The notes: a model not told the origin generated them from the sequence alone. DNA of 64,000 nucleotides from an uncultured Hungatella sp. (GCA_910585645.1 CAJUFP010000001.1:1-64000); one strand, 5' to 3'; positions 50,828 through 60,665 are shown, counted from the stretch's first letter. Translations and numbers: made by a program.

Positions 50828-51713
50828 CCAAAAGCTCCTTTAATGGTTTATAATAATGATAGGCAAACCGAAGCCTGTCATACCCAAACTGCCGTTCCAA
50901 ACGCCAGGCAGACTGCCGCAAAGCCTCCAGCCCTTCATTGGCGTAGGTGTTGATCTCCTCCAGCTCATGCTTTCCCGGCCTCTGCAGCTCATAAATGCAC
51001 ACGATCTCCTTTTCATACTCCCTGGCAAATCCCACCTCCCTGGCTATCTGCCCGTACTCGTCCTTCCGGTTATAATTCATCACCGCAACGCCGTCGCACC
51101 CATAGGCAATAAGCCGCTCCAGGATATCCATATTGGTGGCGTCATAAAATGTGGGAATGCACACCAGAAACTTAAGGCCCTTTTCCGAAGCGCAGGCGTA
51201 AGCCCTCTCCATACAGGCTCCGTAACCGGCCATCAGCTCCCCCCGCTTCTCCCTTCCCTCATCCCACTCATCCAGAAGGTAGGGCTCCACATCCACCATA
51301 ACCCCCTGTATCCTGCCCTGATCCCTGTGGCGTTCATTGTACTCCGCCACATACCCTATCCTCTCGATCAGGGTTTTGGCGTCCCTCTCATAGGCCCATT
51401 TTGCCTCCCCCATAAGGGCAAACACCTCAATGCCCCTCTCCTCCATCCCCATAACAAAATCCGCGCTTTTCTCCTCCTCCAGACACTCCCTGGAAAACTG
51501 CTGATAAATGGCGGCCACGTCAGCCTTTTTTGCCACCTCGAACAAAGTCTGCGTTTCCTCCGGCTCCAAAACCCCCTCGTCCCAGCTAAACATCCCAAAA
51601 CCTTCCCTGTGGTTATCCCCCGGCTCCGCTCCGGGCCCTCCAAAGCCAAGTACCGCGCCCCAGGCTGCCAGGACCGCGATCCCGCACACCGCCCAATAAA
51701 TCTGTCTCCTCAT
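50808..51713 (-). CDS. Membrane-anchored TIM-barrel glycosidase-like protein
   Basis: A 301-residue protein with one N-terminal signal-anchor helix (about 5-22) and an extracellular domain predicted to be a TIM barrel. GVMVDVEPYLLDEWDEG carries a DVE motif like the catalytic DxE of GH18-type enzymes, and VAVMNYNRKDEY resembles the following barrel strand. I cannot name a glycoside hydrolase family. Its ATG overlaps the stop of the EAL gene (ATGA), so it is the last, coupled gene of the surface-polymer operon, perhaps trimming the polymer. Confidence 0.7.
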   Translation of the reverse strand: MRRQIYWAVCGIAVLAAWGAVLGFGGPGAEPGDNHREGFGMFSWDEGVLEPEETQTLFEVAKKADVAAIYQQFSRECLEEEKSADFVMGMEERGIEVFALMGEAKWAYERDAKTLIERIGYVAEYNERHRDQGRIQGVMVDVEPYLLDEWDEGREKRGELMAGYGACMERAYACASEKGLKFLVCIPTFYDATNMDILERLIAYGCDGVAVMNYNRKDEYGQIAREVGFAREYEKEIVCIYELQRPGKHELEEINTYANEGLEALRQSAWRLERQFGYDRLRFAYHYYKPLKELLEKDSDF

Positions 51714-53533
51714 AAACCGCCTTTCCCTGCATCTACAGACTGTTCTAACAATTTTCTGGCCGCCTCCCACGCCGGTATAGGCCGATAAAAGCAAAACCCC
51801 TGAATCATATCACATCCCATGTCCCGCAAAAGCTCTGCCTGCTCCTCCCGCTGGGCGCCCTCCGCCATAACGGTGATCCCCAGCTGACGGCCCACCTGCA
51901 CCATGGCCCTTACAATGGCATTGCCCGTATTGGTTCCCAGAAGGTCCACCAGCCGTTTATCCAGCTGCAGCACATCCGGCATATACGTTTCAACCTCCGC
52001 AAAAGCCGCAAACTCTTCTCCAAATTCATCCAGCGCGACCCGTACGCCTATGTCCTTCATCTGCCTGATATGCCCTATGACAACCGAAGGTTCCTCCCTC
52101 AGGACCCGCTCCGAAACCTGAAAGATCAGCCTTGCCCTGTCAAACTGGTACATACCCACAATCTCTCTGCATTGGTCCATAAAGCCTTCTTCCTTCAGAG
52201 TCTCCGGAGAAAAATTGCAGGACATAAAAAAGTCCTCCATCCCAACCTGGTGAAGCCGCTCCAGAAACCTGCAGGCCTGGTCCAGAGAATAAAGGTCCAG
52301 CTGCCCCATCAGCCCGGCCCTCTCCATCAGGGGAATAAAACTGCCGGGAGACAGAACCCCTTTCTCCGGATGCCCCCATCGGGCCAGGGCCTCTCCCCCC
52401 GCGATCCGCCCTGTGGCCCCGTCTGTGTAAAACTGGACATACAGCTGAAACTCCTGGTTCTCCAACCCCCGCTTCATGTCCTCCTGCAGCTTTCGCTCCT
52501 CCTCAAACTGGCGGATCCAGCTGTCTGTGCAGACCTTATAGTCCAAATCCTCCCGGTACGCGTCCTGGGCCGCCTGGCTCACATTGAGAAGAAGCTCATC
52601 CAAATCCCAGTCCCCGTCCTTTAACCGGCACAGCCCGGCTCCCACATACCTGCCGTGATTCTCCCAAAAACTCTGGACGCGTTTCAATAAAGAGGTCACC
52701 CACTGGCCTAACTCCTGATCTCCGGGACACATCCGCGCCATGACAAAGCCCTGATCGCTGACCCTGGCCAAAATATCCCTGTCCCCTGTATGATTTAAAA
52801 GCACTGAAGCCATATGGCGCAAAAACTCGTCGGTTCTCTCGCTGGTCCCTGTCCTTCTCATTTTATCCGTATCCACATGAAAATAAACCATGGCATACAG
52901 CGCTCTGTTCTCCCGGATAACAAACTGCTGATAATTGCGGGAAAAATATTCCCTGTTGCCGATTCCCGTAAGGCTGTCCGTCTCATCCCTTTTGTCCGCG
53001 GCCCTGCGGTACTTTCGACACCTTCCTGCCAGCCACACAGCTCCGGCCGTCAGCCCCAGGATCACCACTCCCAGCCCGCCAAAAGCCATCCTGGTCCTTC
53101 TCCTGCAGAGCGCGGGCTTTTCCTGGGAACAGCCAATGAGCATCCCGACCTTGCACTCCTGAGAAACCCCGGAAAGGAACTCCGCCAAGTCCGTCTTCAG
53201 CTGCCCCGGCGCCGCGTCTGTCATCAAAACACAATAGGAAACCTGCTCCTCCCCCAATCTTGTGTCCAGCACCAGAACTTCCCCCTGGGAACGGTGGCGA
53301 AAAGACTCCTCCCCCTCGCACCCGGAGATAATATCCACCTGTCTGTCCCTGGCCAGAGACTCTCTTAAGTCCTCCTCCCCAGGCTCGTAATACCTGATAT
53401 CATAGTCCCAGCCCTCCGAAAATTCCCGGAAAAGCTGCGGAATCACTCCCTTGTAAACGCCCTCTCTGGCGTCATAGTATTCCACTGGGTAGGAATCGGG
53501 ATTTCCTGCCACATAGACGACCGCTTTTCCCAC
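51710..53533 (-). CDS. Degenerate GGDEF-EAL protein with periplasmic-binding-type sensor, missing its signal sequence
   Basis: A 607-residue protein: an N-terminal binding-protein-type (SBP_bac_3-like) domain (about 3-140), a membrane helix (about 150-172), a degenerate GGDEF domain (SDQGFVM in place of GGDEF) and an EAL domain. EALARW is kept, but the DDFG metal site reads DEFGE, and the catalytic lysine of the KxD element is replaced in LQLDKRL. It is therefore probably a c-di-GMP sensor or weak phosphodiesterase. Translation starts at GTG 53533 with AAGGAG nine nt upstream. There is no export signal, although the sensor domain should be outside; see the preceding 19-codon ORF. Confidence 0.82.
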   Translation of the reverse strand: MGKAVVYVAGNPDSYPVEYYDAREGVYKGVIPQLFREFSEGWDYDIRYYEPGEEDLRESLARDRQVDIISGCEGEESFRHRSQGEVLVLDTRLGEEQVSYCVLMTDAAPGQLKTDLAEFLSGVSQECKVGMLIGCSQEKPALCRRRTRMAFGGLGVVILGLTAGAVWLAGRCRKYRRAADKRDETDSLTGIGNREYFSRNYQQFVIRENRALYAMVYFHVDTDKMRRTGTSERTDEFLRHMASVLLNHTGDRDILARVSDQGFVMARMCPGDQELGQWVTSLLKRVQSFWENHGRYVGAGLCRLKDGDWDLDELLLNVSQAAQDAYREDLDYKVCTDSWIRQFEEERKLQEDMKRGLENQEFQLYVQFYTDGATGRIAGGEALARWGHPEKGVLSPGSFIPLMERAGLMGQLDLYSLDQACRFLERLHQVGMEDFFMSCNFSPETLKEEGFMDQCREIVGMYQFDRARLIFQVSERVLREEPSVVIGHIRQMKDIGVRVALDEFGEEFAAFAEVETYMPDVLQLDKRLVDLLGTNTGNAIVRAMVQVGRQLGITVMAEGAQREEQAELLRDMGCDMIQGFCFYRPIPAWEAARKLLEQSVDAGKGGL

Positions 53534-53593
53534 TTACACGTTCTCCTTCTTGTGCCTCCAGAACCCTTTTTTCAGTTCATCCAACCCCATCAT
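53534..53593 (-). CDS. 19-codon ORF in frame with and directly upstream of the EAL gene
   Basis: ATG 53593 follows GGTGGAG and encodes 19 residues (MMGLDELKKGFW, then a basic stretch ending in KENV) before TAA at 53534-53536. The next codon in the same frame is the GTG start of the EAL protein. It looks like the cytoplasmic head of that protein, from which the signal/anchor helix has been deleted. It could alternatively be a leader peptide giving translational coupling. It starts 13 nt after the GT2 stop. Confidence 0.5.
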   Translation of the reverse strand: MMGLDELKKGFWRHKKENV

Positions 53594-53605
53594 CTACACT
53601 CCACC

Positions 53606-55018
53606 TCATTGTCTGCTGCTGCTGAAATTAATCGCTTTCCGCTCAATCTGCCCCCAGACGTTTTGCTTTTTCCCCCGTCCCAGAGCCGTCACCCGCACCC
53701 AGGCCAGAATAAACCGCAGGCAGGAAACCTCCACCGCGCACAGCCCCACAGCCTTGACGCCGTCCACAAACGTCAGCTTCAGATCAATGGTGTGGACCCG
53801 CGCGAAAAACGCCGTCAAGGACAAGATGGAAGAATACACCACATAAATGCCCAGATACAAAAGCATGTAGGGAATGTTGAGAAAATCCATCATCCAGGCC
53901 GCGGCCATGGTCACGGTCCCAAACACCTCAATGTACGGGGACAAAAGCTCGTATATCAAAAAATACAGATAGGAAATGAATCCAACGGCGCCATACCTGG
54001 GATTGCCCAGAATCCTCCGGTGCCTGACCATGCTCTGATACAGGCCAATATGCCACCGCCTCCGCTGCTTGCACAGATCCGACAATTTTTCCGGCGCCTG
54101 GGTCCAGCAGATGGCGTCTGTGGCGTACCGGATCCTGTACTCTATGCCGTGTTCCCGGCAGTACACATGAAGCTTAACCACCAGCTCCATGTCCTCCCCC
54201 ATAGTCGTCACGTCGTACCCTCCCGCTTCCATGACCACATTCTTTTTAAACAGCCCGAAGGCCCCTGACACGATGATATTGCCGTTAAACTTGTCAAAAA
54301 GGATCCGGGAGGCCAGAAACGAGCGGTCATATTCCAGCACCTGCATACAGGCCAGCAGCTTTTTAGGCATGCGGTACTTCACCAGCCTGCCGTCCTGTAT
54401 CTGGGCTCCGTTGCAGGGCCGCACCGCGCCGCCTACTGCCACCACCCGGTCATCCTCCAGCACAGGCCGCGCGATCTTTTTCAGGGAATCGCTCTGCAGC
54501 ACCGAATCCGCGTCAATGCAGAGAAAATAAGGGTACTTTGCCATATTGATCCCCATGTTCAGGGCGTCCGCCTTTCCGCCGTTCTTCTTCCTGATCAGGG
54601 TAATGGGCGCCTTGTATCCATTGGTCTCAAACACGGCCTCCGCAGCCTGGCAGGGCAGCTTCCTCTGAATGGGGCGGTTTACCCGGACCATATGAAAGGC
54701 CTCCTCCATAACCTGCGCCGTGCCGTCCGTGGACCCGTCGTCCACCACCACGATCTCATACAGCAGATAGTCCAGGGATAAAAGGGATTCAACGGTAGCT
54801 TTGATGGTAATGCTCTCGTTGTGGGCAGGCACAAGGATGGACACCGGCATATAATAATCCCTCTGCAGTTCATTTTTAAGGGCATTGTTCCGCTTCGCGT
54901 TGTACAGGGACGTGGTGCCAACCGTGACAGACAGAAAGAGGAAGCTGGCATATCCCACCATATACAGGACAAAAAAGATACCTACACCGTGAAAAAACAC
55001 CTGAAACGCTTCTCTCAT
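53606..55018 (-). CDS. Processive membrane GT2 glycosyltransferase (BcsA/PgaC-like)
   Basis: A 470-residue polymerase-type glycosyltransferase. It has an N-terminal membrane helix (about 10-32), a GT-A domain with VVVDDGS (Asp93/94), IDADS (about 168-172), the catalytic-base region TMGEDMEL and QRRRW, and three further membrane helices at the C-terminus. This is the layout of enzymes that polymerise and extrude polysaccharides such as cellulose, PNAG or hyaluronan. It lacks a PilZ domain, so c-di-GMP input would come through another protein. Its ATG overlaps the HEAT gene stop by 4 nt. Confidence 0.92.
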   Translation of the reverse strand: MREAFQVFFHGVGIFFVLYMVGYASFLFLSVTVGTTSLYNAKRNNALKNELQRDYYMPVSILVPAHNESITIKATVESLLSLDYLLYEIVVVDDGSTDGTAQVMEEAFHMVRVNRPIQRKLPCQAAEAVFETNGYKAPITLIRKKNGGKADALNMGINMAKYPYFLCIDADSVLQSDSLKKIARPVLEDDRVVAVGGAVRPCNGAQIQDGRLVKYRMPKKLLACMQVLEYDRSFLASRILFDKFNGNIIVSGAFGLFKKNVVMEAGGYDVTTMGEDMELVVKLHVYCREHGIEYRIRYATDAICWTQAPEKLSDLCKQRRRWHIGLYQSMVRHRRILGNPRYGAVGFISYLYFLIYELLSPYIEVFGTVTMAAAWMMDFLNIPYMLLYLGIYVVYSSILSLTAFFARVHTIDLKLTFVDGVKAVGLCAVEVSCLRFILAWVRVTALGRGKKQNVWGQIERKAINFSSSRQ

Positions 55019-56130
55019 GGCCTGCCTCCCTGTATTTCCTTCCTTGCGTTGTTAAGTTCCAGACGGTACATCAGCATCTCTCTGGCGTACCGGTCATTGC
55101 CCCCGGCAGCTTCCATAAAATCCCAGCCGTACCCCTCCCGGGATTCCAGACTTACCGCCGCGTTGTAGCGCACATACCAGTTGGAGCTGTGAACCGCCCC
55201 GATCAGGGCATCCATCACTTTCTCTCCTGTATATCTGGCCAGGGACGTAACGCTGATGGCAGCGTATTCCCAGTTTAAAGGGTTTTGGTCCGAGGCGAAC
55301 AAAAGGAGCGGGTCCCTGGCCGGCTCATATACATACCGCCCAAAATACCGGATAGCCAAAAGCCTCTGCTCCTTGTCCCGCCCCGGGTCCATCATGATCC
55401 GGAACATCCTGTCACAGTAGCCGCCGCTTTTGTAACGGATGTAGTTCAGGATTACCATCTGCATTTTTCCGGAAAACCTCTCAAACTTATCCCACAAAAG
55501 CCCCATCAGCCTGTCATGGTCCCCGCCAAAAGCCAGAAGGCCGTCTGTCAGTATTTTTTCATGGATGAACCCGCCTTCCTGGTTTAGGACGGTCAGCGCC
55601 TCCACAACGCTCTCCTCAGTGCCAAAACCGCACAGCGCGTCCAGGGCATTGACCCGGCAGTAAAGGTTCTGCTTTCTCATGTACTGGACCAAAATCTTTT
55701 CCAGCGCGTCTGCCTCCATATGCCTTTGCGCCTGGTTTTTGGACAGGAAATAGGCATAATAGGCGGACTGCATGGTATCCCGGCCAAGATACACCGTCGC
55801 AAGCTGAAGGAACACGGGCTGTATCTGCCTTTTGTACTCCAGGTCCGCGGGGGACTCGCCAGTTTCCAGGCAAGTCTCCAGCGCATGGTCAAAGGCCACC
55901 AGATTTTTCACCCGTCGCAGCTTTCGGTAGAGGTAACGGATATGTTTTTGTTCCACTGCCTTTCCCTGCCGGATAAGCTCCAGCTGAATCTCCACCTGGG
56001 CCGCAAGCGCCCTGCTCCTTCTTTCCAGCCTCATTTCCTGCTTTTTCAGGACCATACTGTTGACAATATTGAACACCAGCATACTAAAACACACAGCCCC
56101 ATACCCGTATAACAGCACCTCGCTGCCCAT
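55015..56130 (-). CDS. Membrane-anchored HEAT-repeat protein
   Basis: A 371-residue protein with one N-terminal membrane helix (about 5-28), a basic coiled segment, then alpha-helical repeats of HEAT type, clearest near the end (REGYGWDFMEAAGG preceded by VMDALIGAVHSSNWYVRYNAAVSL). Such proteins act as scaffolds. It is coupled to the GT2 gene by an ATGA overlap, the arrangement expected for a co-subunit of the polymerase, on the cytoplasmic side. Confidence 0.75.
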   Translation of the reverse strand: MGSEVLLYGYGAVCFSMLVFNIVNSMVLKKQEMRLERRSRALAAQVEIQLELIRQGKAVEQKHIRYLYRKLRRVKNLVAFDHALETCLETGESPADLEYKRQIQPVFLQLATVYLGRDTMQSAYYAYFLSKNQAQRHMEADALEKILVQYMRKQNLYCRVNALDALCGFGTEESVVEALTVLNQEGGFIHEKILTDGLLAFGGDHDRLMGLLWDKFERFSGKMQMVILNYIRYKSGGYCDRMFRIMMDPGRDKEQRLLAIRYFGRYVYEPARDPLLLFASDQNPLNWEYAAISVTSLARYTGEKVMDALIGAVHSSNWYVRYNAAVSLESREGYGWDFMEAAGGNDRYAREMLMYRLELNNARKEIQGGRP

Positions 56131-56156
56131 TTCCCGTCACCTCCTGCCAAAGCCCG

Positions 56157-58406
56157 TCACGGCTCCAGAGCCCAGTACGCTTTCAGCATGTAGTAGGACT
56201 CCTTCAGCCGCTCATGAAAGGTTACCTTTTTCCCCCAGCCCTTTAAGGGAACTTTTGTCATGGGAATCCGGTGAACGCTTCCGCCGGACCACCCTATGCC
56301 CACATACATCTCTTTGATGTGGAGATTTTCAATCCCGTAATGTTCATAGTAATCGTCGTGTATCATCATCTCCGACGGATTGGAAAAGTTCAAAAGCTGC
56401 CAGGGTATCCGCATCTCCACAAAATCCCCCGCAAAGATAAAGTCCGCCAGGGAGTCAAATTCCTCTGCCTTCGGGTTCCCATTGCCGTACCGCAGCACCC
56501 CGGTCTCATACTTTACCCCGGTTGGAGTGGTGGATTTGCGGTCAGGCAGAACGCCGCTTAATATAAGCGGCAGGTATATCCGCTCAAAATGGGGCGTGCT
56601 GACCTCCGGCGGATTGATGTAGGGATCGTCCAGGTAATAAGGCCCTCCGTAGGTAGACAGAAGGGCCTCATACCGTTTCTGTACCACCACCCGGCTGTGG
56701 TCCCTCCCCCGGATGACCACCAGAAAGTCGCAGGCCCGCTCAAAAGCCACCTCATAGTCGCTGCACCAGGTACTGCCGCTTTTAGGCGTAATATCCAGGG
56801 GAATATACAAGGTGTCCTTCTCCTGGTCAAACCCTTCTTTTCTCACCAGAAAGTAGATAAATTTCTCGTCATATTTCATGGACAGCTCCATGTTTTCGGA
56901 AGTCATCACCACATCGCTGCCGCTCCACTCTGAGATATCCCCGTCCACATAGCAGACGCTCTCCTCTTTTCCAGGGTCAAAAGACAAAAGCCCAAAGTAT
57001 TGCTCATTGGTCTGACAGTCGCTCCAGTAAGGCGTCTTGTCCAGGTCTATGGCGTGCAGGGTGTTCCAGGTCCTCTTAAACCACTCATCCTGCCAGGTAA
57101 ACACACAGCTTCCGGCGCATCCCGCGTCCATAATATCCCGGTAACAGTCAATAAGGGCCTGCCCCTGCTCCTGTTCCGTCATATGCCCCTGATTCCGCCC
57201 TGTGTTCACATCCCTCTGGGCCATGCCCCTTCCCGTGGTAACGCCGTACTCCGAGATAACCACCGGAATCGTGTGATACCGGTTCAGAGCCTTTAAATAG
57301 GCTGCGTATGTATTATACCGCCCTCTGGAATCATAGTAGTCTTTATCCGTCACATAATCCTCAATCCTGGCCCCCTTTAACAGGGATGTGTGGTATTCCA
57401 GGTTCTTTCGGATAACCTCCCCTAAGCGCTCGTCAATCATTTCCTCACTGTACTGGCTGCCTTCCCTCATGATCTCCAGGTAATCGGGGAAATACGGGTA
57501 CACGTGATAGGAGGCAAACATCCCTGCCTGAAACTCCTCCCTGACTTTGATATGTTCCACATCAACGCAGGCGATCTTATACCGGTAGGAGGTGACCACA
57601 ACCGGGTACACAAAGGGGTCTGTGGTGGGCCAGTTGGAAAACGCCACCAGCCTCTGCTGCTTGTACCTGCTGCTCTCATACTCGATCATCTTATCCCCCA
57701 CCTGACAGAGAAACGCCTCAAAAGCCGTGGCCCCCTCTGTGTACAGATATTTTCCGGAATAGACATGTTTATCTTCGCTCTTTTCATTGGTATAGACCAC
57801 CAGACTGCTCTCCCACTCCACACCGATGATATACCCCAGCACCCAGGGCGAGATATCCTTCCGATACCTTCCGCTTCCGTTTCCCTCCCCCAGATTAAGA
57901 CTTTTCTTCCCATGGATAATATCCACAATGGTACGGCAGTCCGAAAGCAGAGGCTCCAAAAGCTCCTCATCAAAAGCATCTCTGTGGGAGTTAAAAATGT
58001 AATCATTGATCCACACTCCATGGAGCAGATACAGCGGCTCCTCTCTCCCCTGGTTATACTCATAAAACGCGTCATAAAAATCATCCTGCAAAATCGTATA
58101 AACCCTGATGGTATTAGCCCCCAGCTCCTGGATCTGCCCAAACCACCGAAGATACGTTTCCTTGTCAATGGCATAATCCGTAGCCCACTTCCCCGGCATC
58201 CCCACCCCCATATCCACCCCCCGTATCTCAAAAGGGGTATTCGCCGTTTGCTGCTTTAAGTAAATATTTTTTCCATTTACGGTTGCAAGACAGGTAACGG
58301 CAGAATCCGGATCCATATCTATGTAGACGCCGTGACGGTAGTAAATGGTATTGGCTATAAACAGAAGGACAATCAGGGTACAGATCGTAATGATAAATTT
58401 TTTCAT
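56157..58406 (-). CDS. Exported TIM-barrel glycoside hydrolase-like protein with C-terminal CBM9-like domain
   Basis: A 749-residue protein with an N-terminal signal/anchor helix (about 3-22). The region about 40-470 resembles a (beta/alpha)8 glycosidase of clan GH-A: FGQIQELGANTIRVYTIL early, a candidate acid/base in IIGVEWESSLVV and a candidate nucleophile in PVVISEYGVTTGRG. A beta domain follows (about 490-730), with DGDISEWSGSDVVMTSENMEL like DOMON/CBM9 folds. It probably modifies or cleaves the polymer made by the GT2 enzyme outside the cell. Exact specificity cannot be stated. Confidence 0.75.
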   Translation of the reverse strand: MKKFIITICTLIVLLFIANTIYYRHGVYIDMDPDSAVTCLATVNGKNIYLKQQTANTPFEIRGVDMGVGMPGKWATDYAIDKETYLRWFGQIQELGANTIRVYTILQDDFYDAFYEYNQGREEPLYLLHGVWINDYIFNSHRDAFDEELLEPLLSDCRTIVDIIHGKKSLNLGEGNGSGRYRKDISPWVLGYIIGVEWESSLVVYTNEKSEDKHVYSGKYLYTEGATAFEAFLCQVGDKMIEYESSRYKQQRLVAFSNWPTTDPFVYPVVVTSYRYKIACVDVEHIKVREEFQAGMFASYHVYPYFPDYLEIMREGSQYSEEMIDERLGEVIRKNLEYHTSLLKGARIEDYVTDKDYYDSRGRYNTYAAYLKALNRYHTIPVVISEYGVTTGRGMAQRDVNTGRNQGHMTEQEQGQALIDCYRDIMDAGCAGSCVFTWQDEWFKRTWNTLHAIDLDKTPYWSDCQTNEQYFGLLSFDPGKEESVCYVDGDISEWSGSDVVMTSENMELSMKYDEKFIYFLVRKEGFDQEKDTLYIPLDITPKSGSTWCSDYEVAFERACDFLVVIRGRDHSRVVVQKRYEALLSTYGGPYYLDDPYINPPEVSTPHFERIYLPLILSGVLPDRKSTTPTGVKYETGVLRYGNGNPKAEEFDSLADFIFAGDFVEMRIPWQLLNFSNPSEMMIHDDYYEHYGIENLHIKEMYVGIGWSGGSVHRIPMTKVPLKGWGKKVTFHERLKESYYMLKAYWALEP

Positions 58407-58444
58407 AGGCAGCAGCTTTCCATTAATAAATATTTGCTCTCCTC

Positions 58445-59920
58445 TTAATGCTCATACACCTTATTCCGCGAGTAATGCCCATACTGCTCCAACGCATGCA
58501 CATTCTCATCCAGCCATTCCCCTCTGGCAGCCAGCCACCCTTTCAGCTGCTCCACCGCTTCCTCATGGCTGCGCAGATTCCGCTCCTCCGGGATCAGCCC
58601 GCCCCATCCCTCAATCTCCGCTTTCCACCGCTCATTATTCCTCTCCACAGCCGGCCCCAGAAACGCAAGGGTCTCCTCAATATACTCTGTCAGATACTCC
58701 TGGCTAAGAAAACTCTTCCTCAGCTCCTCATACCGCCTCTGGATCCTTTTCACAAACCGCTCATCCTTCATCAGCATAAAGTACCACGCTTTCTCGTTCA
58801 TAAAAAACCCCTGAGGCCCCACCGCCTCCTCCCGGTAATTATCACAGGAATTGTTAAAATCCCACACGCACAGCTTAAACTTCCCTCCCACCTCCTTGTA
58901 GATGTAGGTAGAATAACTGCCTGCGTCCAGGTTCTTCGTAAACTCATGGATAACATAATAATCCACAAAGCTGTCCACATCAATCCACTGCTCATATCCG
59001 TACTTGTCCGAATCATAATCAAAGGAAAACAGCGCCTTCTCAAATGCCGAGTAGTCCAGCTCGATATGCTTTGCCATCTCCTCTGTAAGCTTGGTCTTCC
59101 CCGGATAGCGGATCGCGATATCCTGTGGAGTCTGGAACATCCGCTCCGAGTACGTGTAAATATCCCGCACAGTCTCCAGATCCGCCTCCGTAGGCCTGTC
59201 GTACCGCAGAAGATACCCTGTAAGCTGGGCATTCTTCACATTGGCAGTCAGATTCAGCCGGCAGTCCTCTCCCCCTGTGACGCTCTCCACCATCAGGTAC
59301 AGGCCCTCATACTGCCCGTCCACCACCACCTCGCAGAACCGCGCGTTGGGGGCATAATCCATAATCTCCCCGGAAATGTTGTACCACATATAATTCCGCA
59401 CCAGAGATTTGTCCAGGATCGGCCCGTTTAACACCCACTCGTGATGAGCGTCCATTCCCATGACGGAAATACTCCTCTTCTTCCCCTCCCCGTCAACAAG
59501 CTGGAGGGCATAGGGCGTCTTTGGAAACCGTCTGGACGTATTGCCCCGGACCCGCAGCCGACACTCTGTAGAAAACGCGGGCGTATCGTCCAGATGATTG
59601 TTGGAATCCTCATTGTCAATAACCGTAAGATTCACGCCCACCGTAGTGTCTCCGTCCGGCGCCTTGGTATAAGTCATCTGCCCAAACCGGTCCCTCGCCT
59701 CAGTAACCGCCCCGGGTATGGTCTGCCCCCTGGTATCAATGACCACAAGAGGCAGATGGGAACACAGCCCGGAGCCGCCGCAGTCACAGCCCTCATCCCG
59801 TCGCCCAATCAGGTGATGGTGGACGCGGTTTTGCCCTTCCACAGTGTCTGCCTGGGAAAAAAACGCGGCTGCTATCAGCAAAAAAACGGACATCCCTATG
59901 CCCAGCACCCTGTACTTCAT
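58445..59920 (-). CDS. Exported CotH-family protein kinase-like protein
   Basis: A 491-residue protein with a signal peptide (about 5-24) and a CotH kinase domain. Typical elements are CRLRVRGNTSRRFPKTPYALQL, DAHHEWVLNGPILDKSLVRN (atypical kinase nucleotide-binding segment), CEVVVDGQYEGLYLMVESV and LCVWDFNNSCDNY with the metal-binding Asp. CotH proteins phosphorylate extracellular proteins, as in the spore coat. Start 59920 has GAGG eight nt upstream. It lies beside VTC and DUF4956 genes, a recurrent trio in Gram-positive genomes. Confidence 0.9.
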   Translation of the reverse strand: MKYRVLGIGMSVFLLIAAAFFSQADTVEGQNRVHHHLIGRRDEGCDCGGSGLCSHLPLVVIDTRGQTIPGAVTEARDRFGQMTYTKAPDGDTTVGVNLTVIDNEDSNNHLDDTPAFSTECRLRVRGNTSRRFPKTPYALQLVDGEGKKRSISVMGMDAHHEWVLNGPILDKSLVRNYMWYNISGEIMDYAPNARFCEVVVDGQYEGLYLMVESVTGGEDCRLNLTANVKNAQLTGYLLRYDRPTEADLETVRDIYTYSERMFQTPQDIAIRYPGKTKLTEEMAKHIELDYSAFEKALFSFDYDSDKYGYEQWIDVDSFVDYYVIHEFTKNLDAGSYSTYIYKEVGGKFKLCVWDFNNSCDNYREEAVGPQGFFMNEKAWYFMLMKDERFVKRIQRRYEELRKSFLSQEYLTEYIEETLAFLGPAVERNNERWKAEIEGWGGLIPEERNLRSHEEAVEQLKGWLAARGEWLDENVHALEQYGHYSRNKVYEH

Positions 59921-59971
59921 ATCCAGTCCCTCTTCCCCGGCAAATTCCGTGCCCGGCCCCATCAGCCGCCA

Positions 59972-60649
59972 TCAGCTGCTGATATCGTCATTCTGTGTCA
60001 CTACATTAAAATACTCTATATTGCCAATGGCATAGATCTCATCCACAATGCTTTTTCCTGTCCTCTGCTTCTTCTCAAAAACTCTTTTATTCAACTCATA
60101 GATAAATTCCATGTGAGTCTCCGTAGAATTTTTTACCCGCAGCGTGGCTTTTCTGGAAAACCGCTGAAAGATCAAAGCCTCCACCTGTCCCTCATTCATG
60201 CGGGCCGTGCGGATGATCATCAACACCCGGTTGTCATTGCGGATCCTCCCAAACAGCAGAAGGACCATAAAAATAAACCCGCTTCCAATGGCCGCCACCA
60301 TATAGTCCCCTGCTCCGCAGCAAATACCTGTCACAATGGTCCAGAAAATATACACCGTATCCCTGGAATCCTTAACAGCTGTCCGAAACCGCACGATAGA
60401 CAGCGCGCCAACCATGCCAAGGGACATGGCCAGATTATTTCCGATGACGATCATTACCGTTGTAGTTATAATAGTCAGGGTTACCAGGGAGACATTAAAC
60501 TTCTTGCTGTAGATGCTCCCGTCATGGGAAAGCCGATAAGAAAGAAAAATAAACAGGCCTATCACCGTGGCCATGGACAGTCTTGCCAGGATCGCTTCTA
60601 TGGACAGATCACTGGGTGAACCAAACATTTCAAAAAGCTCTTTTTTCAT
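59972..60649 (-). CDS. DUF4956 membrane protein
   Basis: A 225-residue protein with three or four membrane helices (about 25-45, 58-80, 100-130) and the family signature GMVGALSIVRFRTAVKDSRDT. The C-terminal 90 residues are a soluble ferredoxin-like domain. The function is unknown, but these proteins are nearly always encoded beside VTC-type polyphosphate polymerases. Start 60649 follows GAGGCG. The VTC gene ends 16 nt upstream of this one. Confidence 0.9.
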   Translation of the reverse strand: MKKELFEMFGSPSDLSIEAILARLSMATVIGLFIFLSYRLSHDGSIYSKKFNVSLVTLTIITTTVMIVIGNNLAMSLGMVGALSIVRFRTAVKDSRDTVYIFWTIVTGICCGAGDYMVAAIGSGFIFMVLLLFGRIRNDNRVLMIIRTARMNEGQVEALIFQRFSRKATLRVKNSTETHMEFIYELNKRVFEKKQRTGKSIVDEIYAIGNIEYFNVVTQNDDISS

Positions 60650-60665
60650 AGATAACGCCTCTTTG

